Shown here in pieces: positions 17,058-26,295 of a DNA stretch of 64,000 nucleotides (position 1 is its first letter; every line of letters starts with the position of its first letter). The position numbers were made by a program, and so were the translations under genes. Below the pieces are notes generated by a model, which saw only the letters and a list, made by a program, of their open reading frames with translations, was not told where the DNA came from and did no database searches. This DNA comes from Paenibacillus sp. YYML68 (GTDB taxonomy: Bacteria > Bacillota > Bacilli > Paenibacillales > NBRC-103111), in assembly GCF_027923405.1 (NCBI RefSeq), contig NZ_BQYI01000001.1, forward strand, positions 3,388,501-3,452,500, given 5' to 3'.

Positions 17058-18344
17058 TTAACCGCCCAGCTCCGTCGTTTCATAATCGAAGAAGGGATCG
17101 CCCTCTCGCTGCATCCATTCGAGCAGCATCGATTTCAAGTTCGCCTTCACCTCATCGTACCGTCCGTCACGAGCCAAATTCGTCACTTCCCTGTCCTCCT
17201 GCCCAGCGGCGTACAGCTCCTCCTCGCCGCTCAAGTACAGATTGTACTTGAACTCCTTGTTGACGATCGTACGAATCGGATTGACCCATTTCTGCTTGGA
17301 GTGATATTGGATTACGACATATGCTCTGTCTTCTCGGGAAGCATCGAGCAGGCACGGCTTGATCGATCGACCGTCCAGCCCTACGGGGATAGTAACGCCT
17401 AACAAATCGCATACGGTCGGGAATATATCGATATTGACGGTAAGCTGGTCCCTCGTTTCCCCTTCCGGCAGCAGGCCGGGACAGCTGATCAGCAGCGGAA
17501 CCTTGATTAGTTCGTCATACATCATCGGACCCTTGAAGGGACACCGATGCGCCCCCATCAAATCGCCATGGTCGGATGAAAAAATAATGATGGTGCGCTC
17601 TGTCTGGCCGGAGCTTTCAAGCGCAGCAAGCAGCTTGCCAAGCTCCTCATCCAGCTCGCGGACTAACCGATAATAGAAAGCGAGGTAATATTTCCACTTA
17701 TCCTCATCGAACGATGTCAGCAGTTCGCCCTGGTCGTGGTCCAAGTAAATCCGCTGTGCCCGGGGCTTGTCGGCTAGATCGTCGTGGAAGTTAGACGGCA
17801 GCACAATAGAATCCGTATCCAGCTCCAGCCCCTCGTTCATCGCATGGATCACATCGTAAATATTATGCGGATTTTCATACGACACGAGGGCGAGCCAAGG
17901 CTGCCCCGGCACCCCCTGCTCGATAAAGCCGACCGCATGGCGGGTCGTCCGCTCGTCCTTCTCTTCATTCGGAACATGGCCGGACCATACATCAAAGCCG
18001 AATCGGTCGACTGGCGTGCCTAGATGCCATTTACCGAAATATCCGGTTCTGAAGCCTTGGCGCTGCATATGGACACCGACACCGATCAGCTCCTCGCTTA
18101 GCGGCACCGTATCCGGACTCCCGATATTGCCGACGACGCCCGTCTTGTGCGGGTGCAGTCCCGTTAGCAGGGAAGAACGAGACGGCGAACACTGCGGAGT
18201 GCTGCAATAGCTGTTCGTGAACCTGACTCCCTGCCGGGCCAGCCTATCCATATTGGGGGTGGCGACGGCATTCTGATTGCCGTATATATTCAAAGCGTAC
18301 ATGCTCAACTGATCCGCAAACACATAAAGCAAATTGTATGACAT
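17058..18344 (-). CDS. Sulfatase (formylglycine-dependent type)
   Basis: 428 residues from the ATG at 18344 with GGAGGTTTCCG before it. The sulfatase signature is present: Cys52 in CSPSRSSLLTG (the C-x-P-x-R motif, Cys being the residue oxidised to formylglycine), an early metal-binding Asp (YVFADQ), GKWHLG, and SSDHGDLMG for the second metal pair. The family hydrolyses sulfate esters, or sometimes phosphonates and choline sulfate. No signal peptide is seen, so it acts in the cytosol. No formylglycine-generating enzyme is in the window. It stands alone, with an AraC regulator downstream on the other strand. Confidence 0.88.
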   Translation of the reverse strand: MSYNLLYVFADQLSMYALNIYGNQNAVATPNMDRLARQGVRFTNSYCSTPQCSPSRSSLLTGLHPHKTGVVGNIGSPDTVPLSEELIGVGVHMQRQGFRTGYFGKWHLGTPVDRFGFDVWSGHVPNEEKDERTTRHAVGFIEQGVPGQPWLALVSYENPHNIYDVIHAMNEGLELDTDSIVLPSNFHDDLADKPRAQRIYLDHDQGELLTSFDEDKWKYYLAFYYRLVRELDEELGKLLAALESSGQTERTIIIFSSDHGDLMGAHRCPFKGPMMYDELIKVPLLISCPGLLPEGETRDQLTVNIDIFPTVCDLLGVTIPVGLDGRSIKPCLLDASREDRAYVVIQYHSKQKWVNPIRTIVNKEFKYNLYLSGEEELYAAGQEDREVTNLARDGRYDEVKANLKSMLLEWMQREGDPFFDYETTELGG

Positions 18345-18389
18345 CGGAAACCTCCAGATTCTGTTCCAAAAATTTATCGCAACCAGCAA

Positions 18390-18759
18390 ATCCTCATCTC
18401 ATCCCTCCAATTCTAGTGTCTTGTCGACTAAGCTGAGTCTAACCTTAGCATCTCGATGCGAAGGACGTAAATATCCGTCTCACCTGCGTATTCGAATTAC
18501 AGCTCAGCAACCCTTAACCCCCGTTAACACACCATATCCGTATGATTCAAAATATCCCAATTAAGATAGGCGCTGTCGAGCGATTGCCGCAGCTTCCGAA
18601 GCCAATGGTGGTATTGGACATTCCCTGTTCATGCAGCGTTGCCTACACATCCGCCCCCCATCCTCACGGACTAAGCACGATGTGTCAGCTATGTACTGCT
18701 GCCACCTGCGGCGTACGGGAGTCTTTCACTCCTTAGTCGCTTGCCTTGCCAAGCACACA
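18390..18759. other. Intergenic stretch without a recognised gene
   Basis: Between the sulfatase start and the aldo/keto reductase terminator. Short open frames on both strands have no ribosome sites and no recognisable product. It must hold the promoter of the sulfatase gene in its left part; no operator palindrome stands out. Confidence 0.5.
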
Positions 18760-18806
18760 AGAGGGCTGTCCGAGCGAAGCGCAAGCTTCGACCCGAACAG
18801 CCCTCT
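18760..18806 (-). terminator. Strong hairpin after the aldo/keto reductase
   Basis: AGAGGGCTGT ... ACAGCCCTCT with an inner GAAGC/GCTTC stem, about 40 bp past the stop. The T-run is weak (TTGTGTG), so it may rather stabilise the transcript end. Confidence 0.6.
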
Positions 18807-18845
18807 GAAGTGCATCATCAGATGCCATAAAGTGACGTTCAATCT

Positions 18846-19793
18846 CTATTGCAGAATGCTTTCAATCTTCGCCAGCGCATCCTGCGGAATAACAACGCCG
18901 GACGCCGTGACGTTCTGCTCCAGCTGCGACACCTTCGTCGCACCGATCAGCGCACTCGCGATGCTCTCATGACGCAGCACCCAAGCGATCGCCAGCTGCG
19001 AGAGCGACAGGTCAAGCTCTTCTGCCACAGCGATCAGCTGCTCGACCTTCTGCAGATGCGCCTCGTCAAGGTAGTTCACGATCCACTTGTTCGCCTTCGG
19101 ATCGACCGCGCGGCTGCCCTCCGGCAGCTCCATACCGAGGCGGTATTTACCCGTGAGCACGCCCTGCGCCAGCGGCGAGAAGACGACCTGCGAGATGCCA
19201 TTGGCTGCGCTAACGGGCACAATCTCCTTCTCAATGTTACGCTGGAACATGCTGTACTGCGGCTGATTGACAACGATGCGGTCCAAGAGGTAATGATTCG
19301 CCACGCCGAGTCCTTCCTGAATTTGCGCAGCCGTCCACTCACTTACTCCGACATACAGCACCTTACCCTGACGCACCATGTCGTCGATCGTCCGCAGCGT
19401 CTCATCCACTGGCGTCTCGGGATCATAGCGATGGCAGTAAAAAATATCGACGTAATCCGTCTGCAGACGCTTCAAGCTCGCATGCAGCTGCTCGAACACG
19501 TGCTTGCGCGACAAGCCGCGGTCGTTCGGACCGTCGCCCATCGGCCAGAACGCCTTCGTCGCGAGCACGTACGAATCACGGCGGTATTCCTTCATGATAT
19601 CACCCAGCATTACCTCAGCCGCACCGCGCTCATACACATTCGCCGTATCGAAGAAATTAATGCCGAGCTCGAACGCCCGCTTCACCAGCTGCGCGCCCGT
19701 ATTCTCACCTACGCTGTTCGCATACGTGAGCCAGCTTCCGAGGCTGATTTCACTTACCTTTAACCCTGTACGTCCAAGCCTCCGATATTTCAT
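18846..19793 (-). CDS. Aldo/keto reductase (KCNAB/YghZ-like subgroup)
   Basis: 315 residues. MKYRRLGRTGLKVSEISLGSW at the start, the catalytic-Tyr region in FFDTANVYERGAAE, a Lys in ATKAFW, and an NADPH-site C-terminus (SALIGATKVSQLEQN). These NADPH-dependent (β/α)8-barrel enzymes reduce aldehydes and sugars. The closest-looking relatives are the AKR6/potassium-channel β-subunit type. GGGAGG lies before the ATG. It is 75 bp downstream of the thioredoxin-like gene on the same strand, and with that gene and the VOC protein it could form a detoxification or oxidative-stress operon. Confidence 0.9.
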   Translation of the reverse strand: MKYRRLGRTGLKVSEISLGSWLTYANSVGENTGAQLVKRAFELGINFFDTANVYERGAAEVMLGDIMKEYRRDSYVLATKAFWPMGDGPNDRGLSRKHVFEQLHASLKRLQTDYVDIFYCHRYDPETPVDETLRTIDDMVRQGKVLYVGVSEWTAAQIQEGLGVANHYLLDRIVVNQPQYSMFQRNIEKEIVPVSAANGISQVVFSPLAQGVLTGKYRLGMELPEGSRAVDPKANKWIVNYLDEAHLQKVEQLIAVAEELDLSLSQLAIAWVLRHESIASALIGATKVSQLEQNVTASGVVIPQDALAKIESILQ

Positions 19794-19867
19794 CGTTCAT
19801 GCCTCCCCAGCTTCATGCTGTCGCCCGCAGGCGCAGCCGTTCCTATATGCCACATACCCAACAATAA

Positions 19868-20458
19868 TTACACCAAGTCGCAAGCCTCCGCAGGCATCCA
19901 GTGCGCGTCACGGCCTTCCCACTTCACGTTGCAGCCGATCGGGTTCGTCAGCGGCACCGAGATCGGCTGTCCGTTCACCAGCTCCGTCAAGGCGTTATCC
20001 AGATCATTCACCGTCATCTTGCTCGAGTCACGCGGCGTATCAATACCCCGTCCGGTATATACAAGCTTACGACTCTCATCGAATATGTAAAAATGCGGCG
20101 TCCGCAGCGCACCATACGCAAATGCCACGTCCTGTGATTCATCATGCAGGTACACCCAAGGGTAGTTATGCTCTTGCATGTGCGTAACCATATGCTCGAA
20201 CGAATCCTCCGGCTTCGTGTTGACGCTGTTCGAGTTGATGCCTACGAACTGCACGCCGTGCGCCTTGAACTTGTCCGCCGTCTTGCGCGTCTCTTCATTC
20301 GAGCCGATCACATACGGGCAATGATTGCACGTGAAGAAGATGACGAGCGCCTTTGCATCGCTGAAGTCGTTCAAGGAATACGTCTTACCGTCTATCGCCG
20401 GCAAGGAGAAGGCTGGAGGCGTATCCCCCAGTGTTAGTGTACGGAATGTATCTGCCAT
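19868..20458 (-). CDS. Thioredoxin-family/AhpC-TSA-like protein
   Basis: About 196 residues. Three ATGs lie in the first four codons (20467, 20464, 20458); 20458 has the best distance from AAGGAG. A thioredoxin fold with [10 protein letters not shown] carries a CxxC active-site pair. [20 protein letters not shown] is the usual redoxin head. The subgroup has an extra Cys near the C-terminus ([11 protein letters not shown]), which is conserved in this ~190-residue family of thioredoxin-like proteins. Cytosolic; probable role in thiol redox or peroxide handling. It lies between the VOC gene (25-33 bp upstream) and the aldo/keto reductase. Confidence 0.87.
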   Translation of the reverse strand: MADTFRTLTLGDTPPAFSLPAIDGKTYSLNDFSDAKALVIFFTCNHCPYVIGSNEETRKTADKFKAHGVQFVGINSNSVNTKPEDSFEHMVTHMQEHNYPWVYLHDESQDVAFAYGALRTPHFYIFDESRKLVYTGRGIDTPRDSSKMTVNDLDNALTELVNGQPISVPLTNPIGCNVKWEGRDAHWMPAEACDLV

Positions 20459-20491
20459 GCTCATCATCGCTCCTTTTTGATATCGATATAA

Positions 20492-20914
20492 TTAGAGTTG
20501 GTTATCTCCTGTGCTCTGGAAAAACTCGATCGTCTCGCCGTTCAGCCCCTTGACGAACGCAATGCGTACCGGTGTCGGCGGCGCGTCGCCAAGCACGACA
20601 TCCTTCGGCTCTACCGTCACGACAGCACCGGCTGCAACAGCCGCCTGCACCGCTCCGTCGACATCCGTCGTCCGGAACGCAACGTGGAAGTACGAGCCGT
20701 CAGGCAGTTGCTCACCCTTGCCACCCGCGAACACCTCCATGTAGTTGCCGTCCCCGGTATCGAGCAGGACGATGCGCTTCTCCCCTTCGCCCCAGCCGTG
20801 TCTCACCTTGAAGCCGAGCCCTTCTGTATAGAACTGAACGGTCGCCTCAAAGTCATTCGCCCGAAGCGCAACATGGTGAAAGCCACAGCCAGCTATTTTC
20901 GAATTGGTACTCAT
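20492..20914 (-). CDS. VOC-family protein (glyoxalase/dioxygenase fold)
   Basis: 140 residues in two βαβββ modules: CGFHHVALRANDFEATVQFYTEGLGF, then SYFHVAFRTTDVDGAV and GETIEFFQS at the end. His and Glu residues that bind the metal in glyoxalase I-type proteins are at the expected ends of each module (FHHVAL, YMEVF, FHVAF, IEFF). It could be a lyase, epimerase or dioxygenase; the reaction cannot be told from the sequence. GGAGGCGGCTGC precedes the ATG. First gene of the short run leading into the thioredoxin-like and aldo/keto reductase genes. Confidence 0.85.
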   Translation of the reverse strand: MSTNSKIAGCGFHHVALRANDFEATVQFYTEGLGFKVRHGWGEGEKRIVLLDTGDGNYMEVFAGGKGEQLPDGSYFHVAFRTTDVDGAVQAAVAAGAVVTVEPKDVVLGDAPPTPVRIAFVKGLNGETIEFFQSTGDNQL

Positions 20915-21086
20915 GCAGCCGCCTCCTTTTCCATCATTTGAATCGTTTTCATTACCCGAGGACTAGTATACCCTATATTCGAGCTTCCGAAAATAAGTTA
21001 CATGAACGTAACTAAGTATAGCTGGAGTAACAGAAGACCGATGGGAGTGAGCTGACCTCCACGAAGACGAGGTCCAAATCACGCAA

Positions 21087-21117
21087 ATAGACGCCCTCTT
21101 AATAAGAGGGCGTCTAT
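21087..21117 (-). terminator. Hairpin terminator after the AraC gene
   Basis: Perfect stem ATAGACGCCCTCTT / AAGAGGGCGTCTAT with loop AAT, touching the stop codon of the regulator at 21119. Only a short T-run (ATTTGCG) follows. Confidence 0.7.
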
Positions 21118-21118
21118 C

Positions 21119-21964
21119 CTATTCGGTCCTGAGTCGGGACCGCTTATATTGCTCAGGCGTCATCCCGACCTGCTTCTTGAACACACGGCTGAAGTGGGCC
21201 AGATGCTTGAAGCCGACCTTGAAGCACACGTCGGTGACCGACACCTTGGGCTCCAGCACGAATTCAATCCGCGCCTGATTAATGCGACGCTGATACACGT
21301 AGTCGAAGATCGTTACGCCCGTGACCTCCTTGAACAGTCTGGAGGCGTAGTACTTGCTCATATGCAGCTCCTGCTGCAGCTGATCGAGGTGCAGGTCTTC
21401 GGTGTAGTGCCCTTCGATGTACGTAATAAGCTGCTGCACCGTTCGCTCCTTCTCCGAGGACTGCTCGCCCCTGTGCTCGAGCGGCTGCCTGCACCGCTCG
21501 TAGATGAAGCAGAGCAGCTCCGCAAACACAAGCTGGCAGCGATACGCTCCAAGCACGTCGCCGCTGCGCCGCAGGTCGTCCATCCGCTGGAGCAGAGCCT
21601 CCGCTTCTGCACGCTGCTCGCCGCCGAGGCGTAGACGATAGTTGCCCAGCTCTGTGAACGGCTGCAGCAGCGGCACCGAGGGCTGAATCGACAGCAGCGG
21701 CTGGAGCCCCCCAGGCTCAAAATGAATGATCGAACGAATATATTCGACGGCCGGATCGATCTTGGCACAATGCAGCGTCATGCCGTTCATGAGCAGCAGA
21801 TCACCCGGCGCAAGCACGTAGATCCGGTCGCCGATCAAGTACGTACAGCTCCCGCTATGGAAGTAATACACCTCATAGTTGACATGAGTATGGAAATTCG
21901 TCTTCAAGGGTGCGCTATACCGATATTGGAAATCAAATATGGGATGAGTGTACAATGCGCACAT
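21119..21964 (-). CDS. AraC-family regulator with cupin domain
   Basis: 281 residues. The N-terminal cupin (~10-145) has FHTHVNYEVYYFHSG and GDLLLMNGMTLH, the ligand-pocket pattern of sugar-responsive AraC proteins. The C-terminal double helix-turn-helix (~180-280) contains LHMSKYYASRLFKEVTG and VGFKHLAHFSRVFKKQVG. GGGAGG lies before the ATG. It sits 64 bp downstream of the isomerase-dehydrogenase operon on the same strand, so it may be its last gene and its regulator. Confidence 0.9.
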   Translation of the reverse strand: MCALYTHPIFDFQYRYSAPLKTNFHTHVNYEVYYFHSGSCTYLIGDRIYVLAPGDLLLMNGMTLHCAKIDPAVEYIRSIIHFEPGGLQPLLSIQPSVPLLQPFTELGNYRLRLGGEQRAEAEALLQRMDDLRRSGDVLGAYRCQLVFAELLCFIYERCRQPLEHRGEQSSEKERTVQQLITYIEGHYTEDLHLDQLQQELHMSKYYASRLFKEVTGVTIFDYVYQRRINQARIEFVLEPKVSVTDVCFKVGFKHLAHFSRVFKKQVGMTPEQYKRSRLRTE

Positions 21965-22028
21965 GGCAGCCTCCCGATACGTTGGTAGCTCGATCCCAGC
22001 ATACCATGTACATCGTCAGTTCGGCAAT

Positions 22029-22877
22029 TTAGAGCAGGCCACCGATATAAGAAGCCCACTGCTTCAGCATGTCGCGCGTGCCTCGCTCCTTACTGAAATC
22101 CTCAATACCGAGCCAACCGTCGTAGCCGACCGCCTTCAAGTCCTCGAGCAGCTGCGGCCAAGATACCATTCCTTGCTTCATCGGCACCCAAGCCGCATTC
22201 CAGATCGCCGCGCCTTTCTCATCGGTCCCGGACTGTGTCCAGCTTCCGTTCTTCATGTGTACATGCGCTAGATACGGCCCAAGCAGCTCCAGCCCCATCT
22301 TGTAATTCTCATAGCCCTCGCGCACCATATTGCCCGGATCGCACAAGACGCCGATCCAGTCCGGGTTACAGCTGTCGACAAGTCTGCGCGCAGCGCTGGC
22401 ACTCGGAGCAATCGTCATATGATGCGTCTCTACGAGCCCCTTCACACCATATTGTCTGCACAGCACCTCCGCCTCGGCCAAATACCGGCGTTGCTCCTCA
22501 TACAGCTCGCCGAACGGACGACTGCGATCGTACCCAGCGACGCCAAGACGAATCATACCCGCTCCAATCTGTCTTGCGGTGGCCAATACCCGCTCCGTTC
22601 CTTCCAGATCACCGCACTTCAAGTAGGGTGTCACGGATACTGAGATGAGCCCGTGACCGTCCGCGGCCCGCTTGAAGCGCTCACATACGTCCGGTCCGCC
22701 CTGCTCAGGGATGGAGCATCGGTTGTTGCGCCAGAACGATGGCTCCTCCTCGAGCGCATCCGCTGGTACATCCTTGTAGCGCCACTCGATGCCCTCGACA
22801 CCAGCCTCCCTAGCCGCTGCACCCAGCTCCTCCGGTGTCAAGTCAGGTGTTACTACAGTAAATACGGACAATCTCAT
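22029..22877 (-). CDS. Sugar phosphate isomerase/epimerase-type TIM barrel
   Basis: 282 residues from the ATG at 22877, about 10 nt after GAGGAGG; the reading frame is open further upstream but overlaps the preceding gene. AP_endonuc_2/xylose-isomerase-like TIM barrel: GVEGIEWRY near the start, GLVETHHM (metal ligand Glu), VLCDPGNM, LAHVHMKNG (His ligands) and GIEDFS (final Glu). Family members isomerise or epimerise sugars or inosose derivatives with a divalent metal. With two Gfo/Idh/MocA dehydrogenases directly upstream, it probably acts on an oxidised sugar or cyclitol. Confidence 0.87.
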   Translation of the reverse strand: MRLSVFTVVTPDLTPEELGAAAREAGVEGIEWRYKDVPADALEEEPSFWRNNRCSIPEQGGPDVCERFKRAADGHGLISVSVTPYLKCGDLEGTERVLATARQIGAGMIRLGVAGYDRSRPFGELYEEQRRYLAEAEVLCRQYGVKGLVETHHMTIAPSASAARRLVDSCNPDWIGVLCDPGNMVREGYENYKMGLELLGPYLAHVHMKNGSWTQSGTDEKGAAIWNAAWVPMKQGMVSWPQLLEDLKAVGYDGWLGIEDFSKERGTRDMLKQWASYIGGLL

Positions 22878-22894
22878 AATCGTCATCCCTCCTC

Positions 22895-23998
22895 TTACAG
22901 CTTCAGAATGCTTGCAGCAGCTTCCTGCGGAATCCAGATCGCCTGCTCCTGAGCAAGCAGACAGAGCTCCGCTGCCTTGAACGCGTGCTGATGCGTCATT
23001 GCCGTCTCCGTGCCGTTCAAACAATCGAGAATGAGCTTGCCGAAGAACGGATAGCCCACCTTGCCGCTCACCTCGAGGTGATGCTCCTTCTCACCGTCGA
23101 CCAGATACAGATGATCGCCGGACGACGAACGGCCGACATCAATATATTTGCGCAGCTCGATATAGCCCTTCGTCCCGAGAATGATCGTCCGTCCATCTCC
23201 CCATGTGCCTAGACCGTCAGGCGTGAGCCAGTCGACGCGGAAGTATCCAGCCGCACCGTTCTCACCTAGAAGCGACGCATCACCGAAGTCCTCCAGCTCT
23301 GGATACTCGGCATTGTTGAAGTTACCGACCTTGCTATGCAGCACACTGGCATTCGCATTACCTGAGTAATACAGGAACTGCTCAATTTGATGGCTACCGA
23401 TGTCGCACAGTATCCCCCCATATTGCTCCTTCCGGAAAAACCAGTCCGGTCGGCTCGGCGCGTTCAGCCGATGCGGTCCGAGCCCAAGCACCTGCACGAC
23501 GCGGCCAATTGCCCCCTGCTCAATAAGCTGGCCCGCGTATACCGCACTCTCAACGTGAAGCCGCTCGCTGTAATACACCATATATTTGCAGCCCGTCTCC
23601 TGCACCGCCGCCTTCGCGTCTGCAAGCTGTGCTAACGTCGTGAACGGCGCTTTGTCGGTGAAATAATGTTTCCCGTGCTTCATCACCTTCACGCCGAGCG
23701 GCCCACGCTCACTCGTAATCGCGGCCGCTGCGACCAGCTTCACCTCGGCATCCTGCAGTACCTCCTGCTCGGAGGATGCCGCCTGCACCTGCGGATACGT
23801 CTTGCGGAACTGCTCCACCTTCGCTGGATCGGGATCGTACACCCACTTCAGCGTTGCTCCCGCTTCAAGCAGACCGTTGCACATGCCATATATATGTCCA
23901 TGCTCGAGCGCCATCGCGGCGAATACGAATTCACCAGCCGCGACAACCGGACTCGGCTTGCCCTGCGGCGCATAGTTCATACCATCATGCTTCCCCAC
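22895..23998 (-). CDS. Gfo/Idh/MocA-family oxidoreductase
   Basis: 367 residues from the GTG at 23998, 4-5 nt after GAGGAGGGGATCC. An NAD(P)-binding N-terminal half (atypical first loop FAAMALEHGHIYGMCNGLLE, lacking a canonical GxGxxG) is followed by TDKAPFTTLAQL, corresponding to the EKP motif with Lys, and a C-terminal αβ domain with GGILCDIGSHQIEQFLY, which has the catalytic His. The HGHIYGM start is seen in a subgroup of oxidoreductases that act on inositol-like or amino-sugar substrates. Middle gene of the three-gene operon, 35 bp after the upstream dehydrogenase and 17 bp before the isomerase. Confidence 0.88.
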   Translation of the reverse strand: MGKHDGMNYAPQGKPSPVVAAGEFVFAAMALEHGHIYGMCNGLLEAGATLKWVYDPDPAKVEQFRKTYPQVQAASSEQEVLQDAEVKLVAAAAITSERGPLGVKVMKHGKHYFTDKAPFTTLAQLADAKAAVQETGCKYMVYYSERLHVESAVYAGQLIEQGAIGRVVQVLGLGPHRLNAPSRPDWFFRKEQYGGILCDIGSHQIEQFLYYSGNANASVLHSKVGNFNNAEYPELEDFGDASLLGENGAAGYFRVDWLTPDGLGTWGDGRTIILGTKGYIELRKYIDVGRSSSGDHLYLVDGEKEHHLEVSGKVGYPFFGKLILDCLNGTETAMTHQHAFKAAELCLLAQEQAIWIPQEAAASILKL

Positions 23999-24033
23999 TG
24001 GATCCCCTCCTCAGCTTCTTCATGATCGCTACG

Positions 24034-25269
24034 TTAATGCGTGCCTTGTGCATCAAGTGTCTTGCTATCGTCCTTGTTCTTAACGGATGACGATGACTTG
24101 ATCTTCTCCTGCAGCTTGGCGTAGAACAGCTCCTCATCGATTGGAAGATCGACCCAGCTGTCCGTCCATGTTGACAACAGCATCGCATTGGACAGCATCA
24201 AGCCATTAATGCCTTCTTCCCCAGGTGCGATCAGCTTCTCGCCTGTCAAGATCGCGTTCACCCAATTCCGAATAATGCCGACATGCCTCGGGTTGTCGCC
24301 CTGAACAGGAATATCGATCTTCCAGCATTCCGGCTGTCCGAAGCCGCCCGTATACGTCCGATTGAATTCGCCCTCAGACTCGCGCAGACGCCAGAACGTC
24401 AGCTTGCCATCCTCGATGACGACCTTGCCGCGGTCACCGGCGACCTCGAAGCGATTCGTGCCCGGCGTCTCACACGCAGACGTCACGAATACGCCCGTTG
24501 CGCCGTTCTCATACTCAACGTAGGCAGTTACTTCATTCTCAACCTCGATGCTTCTGCGCTTGCCGAACTGACAGAACGCCCGCACGCGAGTAGGCATCAT
24601 GCCGACCGTCCACTGCCACAGATCGAGCTGATGCGGGTCCTGATTAATGAGCACACCGCCGCCCTCTCCGGCCCATGTAGCACGCCAGCCGCCCGAATCG
24701 TAGTAGCTCTGTGAACGATACCAGTCCGTAATAATCCAGTTCGTGCGCTGCACCTCGCCAAGCTCCCCAGAATCCACCAGCTCCTTGAGCTTGGCATAGA
24801 TCGGATTCGTGCGCTGATTATACATAATAGCGAATACGTTGTTCGAGGCCGCCGCCGCTTCATTCATCAGACGCACCTGCTTCGTGTATACACCAGCCGG
24901 CTTCTCCACCAGTACATGAAGCCCATGACGGAAGGCAGCAATCGCTTGCTCCGGATGCGCGTAGTGAGGCGTCGTGATGAGTACGCCATCAACCGTCCCG
25001 GACTGCAGCAGCTCCTCATACGAGCTGAAGCGCGCTACGTCTTCCCCAAGCTCCTGCTGCGCCCAAGCCAGACGCTCCTCCCGCATATCGCACACCGCAG
25101 CCAGAACGCCGCCTGGCACGCTGCCGCCTGCCAAGCTTTTTACATGCAATGTTCCCATATTTCCAAGTCCGATGACCCCAATACGCACCTTATCCAGCGG
25201 AATCCTCTCCTCATCCTGAAGTTGACAGTCCTTACTAGCAAGCCTTGTAAGCGATTTATTCCTATTCAT
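24034..25269 (-). CDS. Gfo/Idh/MocA-family oxidoreductase
   Basis: Up to 411 residues. The Rossmann half has VRIGVIGLGNMGTLHVKSLAGG (split here by eye at GLGNMG), VLVEKPAGV (the EKP Lys) and a C-terminal domain with GGVLINQDPHQLDLWQW, holding the catalytic Asp-His pair. The first ~27 residues before KVRIGVIG are not conserved in the family, and no ribosome site is seen before the ATG at 25269; a CTG or GTG about 75-80 nt in, after GAGGAGAGG, could be the real start. It heads the operon with the second dehydrogenase and the isomerase. The C-terminal ~30 residues are Lys/Ser-rich. Confidence 0.87.
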   Translation of the reverse strand: MNRNKSLTRLASKDCQLQDEERIPLDKVRIGVIGLGNMGTLHVKSLAGGSVPGGVLAAVCDMREERLAWAQQELGEDVARFSSYEELLQSGTVDGVLITTPHYAHPEQAIAAFRHGLHVLVEKPAGVYTKQVRLMNEAAAASNNVFAIMYNQRTNPIYAKLKELVDSGELGEVQRTNWIITDWYRSQSYYDSGGWRATWAGEGGGVLINQDPHQLDLWQWTVGMMPTRVRAFCQFGKRRSIEVENEVTAYVEYENGATGVFVTSACETPGTNRFEVAGDRGKVVIEDGKLTFWRLRESEGEFNRTYTGGFGQPECWKIDIPVQGDNPRHVGIIRNWVNAILTGEKLIAPGEEGINGLMLSNAMLLSTWTDSWVDLPIDEELFYAKLQEKIKSSSSVKNKDDSKTLDAQGTH

Positions 25270-25485
25270 CGTAGCACGAATAGAGGCAGAAGCACTTCAC
25301 TACCGTTGTTCAATTGTGCCTGCTGATTTAACTCTGGTTGCTGTATGACGTACAATACGAACCACTTTCACAACTATTCATTCCCCATCATTCATAAAAA
25401 AAACAATCGCTGAGAATGCTATAGAAGGCTTTCGGAGGGATCTCGGATTCTTCTTGAAGACTATACTCAATATACAAAGGAGCGA

Positions 25486-26280
25486 TTGAACATGTATAAC
25501 CAACAATTCCAGAACAACCTGAACACGTCCTCCTACAACAACACGCTGCCGTACCAGCGCACTCAAGTGCAAGCACAAAGCGCATTCCAGCCGACAGGCT
25601 ATGTGCAATCGTTCTACAACACGAGCCAGCAGCAGCAATTCGGCGCATACCCGTCCAGCCAGAGCTACCACATGCCGAACTACCGCGGCAACGAGCTCGG
25701 CCACGACTCCTCGCTTCGCGAGAACTATTTCACGCCGACACAGCAGCAGGGCGCAATGGCTAGCCAGCCGGACTTCACAAGCGCACGCTACGGCATCCGC
25801 GGTAACGAGCAGGCGTTCCAGAACGTCAACAACACAGCTTCTCAATACGGCTTCAACAACCCGCTGAGCAGCACGACGTCCTACAACACGAACACATCGT
25901 ACGGTCAAGGTCTGTCTTCCTATAATGCGAACACGGCATACAACCAGAACATCAACCAGAGCTACAACCAAGGCATCTCCAGCTACACGCCGAGCACTGC
26001 ATACGGCCAAAGCTCCTACAGCCAGCCGGTATCCGCAGATTCCTACCATATGGCGAACTACCGCGGCAACCAGCTTGGTCATGACGCTTCCATCCGTGAG
26101 AACTACTTCACGCCAGCACAGCAAGGTGCTATGACCAGCCAGCCGGACTACACGAGCCCGCGCTACGGCATCCGCGGTAACGAGCAAGCGTACCAAAGCA
26201 TCAATAACACAGCGCCGCAATTCGGCTTTGGCCCAAGCCCATACAACAGCATCTCCTCCAGCCAAAACCTGTACCGTTAA
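25486..26280 (+). CDS. Q/N/Y/S-rich repeat protein, function unknown
   Basis: 264 residues, no signal peptide or membrane segment, no Cys or Trp, and rich in Gln, Asn, Ser and Tyr. Two ~64-residue repeats (residues ~60-123 and ~186-249) share SYHM.NYRGN.LGHD.S, RENYFTP, QGAM.SQPD, RYGIRGNEQA and NNTA. Between and around them lie prion-like stretches (NTNTSYGQGLSSYN). AAAGGAG lies before the ATG and a terminator follows. The composition is that of spore-coat or surface-associated low-complexity proteins; a charged core within each repeat (RGNELGHD, RENYF) could be a binding motif. I do not recognise a named family. Confidence 0.8.
   Translation: MNMYNQQFQNNLNTSSYNNTLPYQRTQVQAQSAFQPTGYVQSFYNTSQQQQFGAYPSSQSYHMPNYRGNELGHDSSLRENYFTPTQQQGAMASQPDFTSARYGIRGNEQAFQNVNNTASQYGFNNPLSSTTSYNTNTSYGQGLSSYNANTAYNQNINQSYNQGISSYTPSTAYGQSSYSQPVSADSYHMANYRGNQLGHDASIRENYFTPAQQGAMTSQPDYTSPRYGIRGNEQAYQSINNTAPQFGFGPSPYNSISSSQNLYR
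25663..25854 (+). repeat. First copy of the 64-residue repeat
   Basis: Encodes the first SYHM ... QYGF unit of the Q/N/Y-rich protein. It aligns with the second copy at 26041 without visible gaps except one Gln, differing mostly by conservative changes (P/A, E/Q, S/A, F/Y). Confidence 0.8.
26041..26232 (+). repeat. Second copy of the 64-residue repeat
   Basis: Encodes SYHM ... QFGF. The protein copies are closer than the DNA copies at third positions, which points to an old duplication held under protein-level selection. Confidence 0.8.
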
Positions 26281-26295
26281 TCAAGCGTCTCCTGC

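Noticed and set aside
16795-17083. Two overlapping small minus-strand frames before the sulfatase stop
   Set aside because: They lack ribosome sites, and one reads through the hairpin at 16851; the tandem AATGTCAGAAAGGC pair is too short to interpret.
18849-19763. 304-codon plus-strand frame
   Set aside because: Exact antisense of the aldo/keto reductase, rich in Arg/His/Leu, the usual antisense artefact.
25378-26265. 295-codon minus-strand frame opposite the Q/N/Y-rich gene
   Set aside because: Low-complexity Val/Arg/Leu/Cys translation produced by the repeat codons of the real gene; no ribosome site.
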